The notes beneath the pieces are model-generated. The model saw only the letters and a program-made list of their open reading frames with translations, was not told the origin of the DNA and did no database searches. A stretch of DNA of 14,572 nucleotides from Cellvibrionaceae bacterium. GTDB taxonomy: Bacteria; Pseudomonadota; Gammaproteobacteria; Pseudomonadales; Cellvibrionaceae. Below are positions 13,287-14,572 of this stretch, piece after piece. Made by a program: the position numbers and the translations under genes. Position 1 is the first letter of the stretch; every line of letters begins with the position of its first letter. The stretch spans positions 1 to 14,572 of the forward strand of contig JAOXRV010000346.1 of the NCBI GenBank assembly GCA_025800435.1, written 5' to 3'.

Positions 13287-13679
13287 TTAACGCTTGGAGA
13301 ACTGTGGCTTCTTACGGGCTTTACGCAGACCGACTTTCTTACGCTCAACCTCACGAGAATCGCGAGTTACGTAGCCAGCTTCACGCAGGCTTGGGCGCAG
13401 ACCTTCGTCGTAAGCCATTAACGCACGGGTCAGACCGTGACGGATAGCCCCGGCCTGACCGAAGCTACCGCCGCCTTTTACAGTGGCGTTAACATCGAAA
13501 GACTCAACGTTTTCGGTCAGCTCCAGCGGCTGACGCACGATCATACGAGCCACTTCACGACCGAAATAATCTTCGATGCTGCGACCATTAATGGTGATTT
13601 TACCGCTGCCCTGGCTGATAAAAACGCGAGCAGTGGAGGTTTTGCGACGGCCAGTGCCGTAATATTGATTAGCTGCCAT
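13287..13679 (-). CDS. rpsI: 30S ribosomal protein S9
   Basis: This 130-residue protein has the usual length. It shows YYGTGRRKTSTARVF at the N-terminus, the GGG-FGQAGAIRHG block in the middle, and the basic C-terminal tail ending KPQFSKR, which reaches the P-site tRNA in the 30S subunit. The ATG is 12 nt after the rplM stop with AAGGA upstream. It is co-transcribed with rplM as in nearly all bacteria. Confidence 0.98.
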   Translation of the reverse strand: MAANQYYGTGRRKTSTARVFISQGSGKITINGRSIEDYFGREVARMIVRQPLELTENVESFDVNATVKGGGSFGQAGAIRHGLTRALMAYDEGLRPSLREAGYVTRDSREVERKKVGLRKARKKPQFSKR

Positions 13680-13691
13680 TGTCTTTATTCC

Positions 13692-14120
13692 TTATACGTC
13701 CAGTTCTTTGGGCTGTTGTGCGGCGTGTGGATGCTCGGCACCAGCGTAAACTTTTAACTTGCTGAACATAGCGCGGCCCAGGGGGCCTTTTGGCAGCATG
13801 CCCTTAACAGCGCTCTGAATGGTGCGCTCAGGGGCTTTTTCGATCAGCTTTTCGAAGCTGATGGATTTCAGACCACCGGGGTAGCCGGTGTGGCTGTGGT
13901 AGATTTTGTCTTTGGCTTTGTTGCCAGTGACGTGCACCTTTTCGGCGTTGATCACGACGATATAGTCACCGGTATCTACGTGAGGGGTAAACTCGGGCTT
14001 GTTTTTACCGCGCAAGCGGTCGGCAATCGCCACGGCCATGCGGCCCAGGGTCTTACCTTCAGCGTCGATCACGTACCAGTCGCGCTGGACGGTCTCGGGC
14101 TTGGCATTGTAAGTCTTCAT
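13692..14120 (-). CDS. rplM: 50S ribosomal protein L13
   Basis: This 142-residue protein has the standard length. Recognisable blocks include WYVIDAEGKTLGRMA near the N-terminus, the VINAEKVHVTGNK segment, YHSHTGYPGGLK, and MLPKGPLGRAMFSKLKVY followed by HPHAAQQP at the C-terminus. It is an early assembly protein of the 50S subunit. AAAGG lies 10 nt before the ATG. It leads the rplM-rpsI operon. A GC-rich-discriminator promoter, and beyond it a G-rich tandem repeat, lie upstream. Confidence 0.98.
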   Translation of the reverse strand: MKTYNAKPETVQRDWYVIDAEGKTLGRMAVAIADRLRGKNKPEFTPHVDTGDYIVVINAEKVHVTGNKAKDKIYHSHTGYPGGLKSISFEKLIEKAPERTIQSAVKGMLPKGPLGRAMFSKLKVYAGAEHPHAAQQPKELDV

Positions 14121-14221
14121 GTTGTATCTGCCTTTAATGAATATACACTGCGGCGCCTAAATCCCTGCGCAAACCCGAAAACGGGCCCGAAAGGCCGGCA
14201 ACCACAAAAAATGGAGCGCGG

Positions 14222-14250
14222 ATTCTAATGGGGTACGGGGTAAAAAGCAA
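14222..14250 (-). promoter_or_regulatory. rplM-rpsI promoter
   Basis: On the minus strand TTGCTT (14245-14250) and TAGAAT (14222-14227, 5 of 6) are 17 nt apart, followed by the GC-rich discriminator CCGCGCTCC, suited to stringent control. The transcript would have a leader of about 90 nt with small inverted repeats (GGCC/GGCC and CCCG/CGGG, about 14174-14197). A TATATT nearer the gene (14140-14145) would put the start inside the ribosome-binding site and is less likely. Confidence 0.55.
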
Positions 14251-14254
14251 GCCT

Positions 14255-14327
14255 TTGGGGCTTCGATGTCTGGGGCTTGGAGCTTCGATGCTTGGGGCTT
14301 GGGGCTTGGGACTTGGGGGCTTCGACG
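14255..14327. repeat. imperfect heptanucleotide tandem repeat, G-rich on plus
   Basis: About ten 7-8-base units follow each other. Most are variants of TTGGGGC (TTGGAGC, TTGGGAC, TTGGGGGC); three are TTCGATG or TTCGACG, spaced among them. Four G-runs (14294-14297, 14301-14304, 14308-14310, 14315-14319) with loops of 3, 3 and 4 bases meet the usual G-quadruplex pattern. The tract begins 5 bp upstream of the proposed rplM -35 box and ends 3 bp before the next palindromic element. Short open frames through it are artefacts of the repeat. Confidence 0.8.
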
Positions 14328-14329
14328 CC

Positions 14330-14441
14330 GAGTCTTGGGGTGGGGTGTCGGTTCTGGGGGACGCATAAACCCATCCCTGGGGCTCTCGTCCGGCATCCCT
14401 GCCTCCCAAGCCCCCAAAAGCTATCACCCAACACAAAACTC
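14330..14441. repeat. palindromic repeat element, copy 2
   Basis: The 50-nt core (14361-14410) matches copy 1 (1282-1331) at 43 positions in the same orientation. The flanking arms (14330-14360 and 14411-14441) are still complementary to each other but imperfectly, unlike the nearly perfect arms of copy 1. It lies upstream of the rplM promoter, next to the heptanucleotide tract. Confidence 0.8.
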
Positions 14442-14533
14442 TTTATTGTGGTGAATTCAAGTCTACACAGGTTACTGGTGATGCCGTTTTGAGTTCAGTC
14501 TGCCGGCATTGGGTTTTAGTTCTGCACTTTGGA

Positions 14534-14572
14534 GAGTCTTGGGGTGGGGTGTCGGTTCTGGGGGCTTGGGAG
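14534..14572. repeat. palindromic repeat element, copy 3 (inverted, cut by window end)
   Basis: The first 31 bases are identical to 14330-14360 of copy 2. The next eight (CTTGGGAG) match the reverse complement of the right end of the core, not the left end. This copy is therefore in the opposite orientation to copies 1 and 2 and continues beyond the window. Between copies 2 and 3 (14442-14533) nothing recognisable is seen. Confidence 0.7.

Noticed and set aside
14134..14454. Several short open frames on both strands in the repeat region
   Set aside because: They arise because the heptanucleotide repeat and palindromic element contain no stops in some frames. The products are proline/serine-rich repeats with no start signals.

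Overview
The window reads as ordinary chromosome of a gammaproteobacterium, probably a marine member of the Cellvibrionales or a near relative. This is inferred from the gene order rplM-rpsI-petA-cytochrome b/c1-sspA-sspB and from the protein sequences: IlvY, IlvH-type small subunit, class I ketol-acid reductoisomerase, Pseudomonas-like SspA/SspB. Most genes are on the minus strand. Only ilvY and a small DUF4124 gene are on plus.

Layout, left to right. 1-305: no gene; an rRNA-type promoter pair points off the left edge. 306-1136: pssA (phosphatidylserine synthase). 1137-1516: a 110-bp palindromic repeat element and the ilvC terminator. 1517-3534: ilvC and its divergent regulator ilvY around a shared operator region. 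3578-5830: a tandem array of secreted DUF1566 (Lcl-type) proteins, two intact and one truncated, frameshifted third copy between them that gene calling misses. 6052-8305: ilvN and ilvB (acetolactate synthase), preceded by a long structured leader. 8722-9168: a secreted DUF4124 protein. 9171-10266: sspB and sspA, the ClpXP adaptor and an RNA polymerase-associated factor. 10355-13003: the bc1 complex, with Rieske protein petA and a single gene in which cytochrome b is fused to cytochrome c1. 13287-14120: rpsI and rplM. 14121-14572: the rplM promoter, a G-rich heptanucleotide repeat tract, and one and a half further copies of the palindromic element.

Functionally, ilvB/ilvN and ilvC carry out the first two common steps of valine, leucine and isoleucine synthesis, and IlvY would activate ilvC. 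The familiar ilvBN-ilvC-pssA cluster is broken here: the DUF1566 array and ilvY lie between ilvN and ilvC, and a strong terminator plus a repeat element lie between ilvC and pssA. The bc1 genes supply quinol:cytochrome c electron transfer.

No phage, transposase gene, CRISPR array or defence system was found. The most unusual points are the cytochrome b/c1 fusion, the degraded third DUF1566 copy, the repeat family with its adjacent G-rich tract upstream of the ribosomal promoter, and the structured leader upstream of ilvB.
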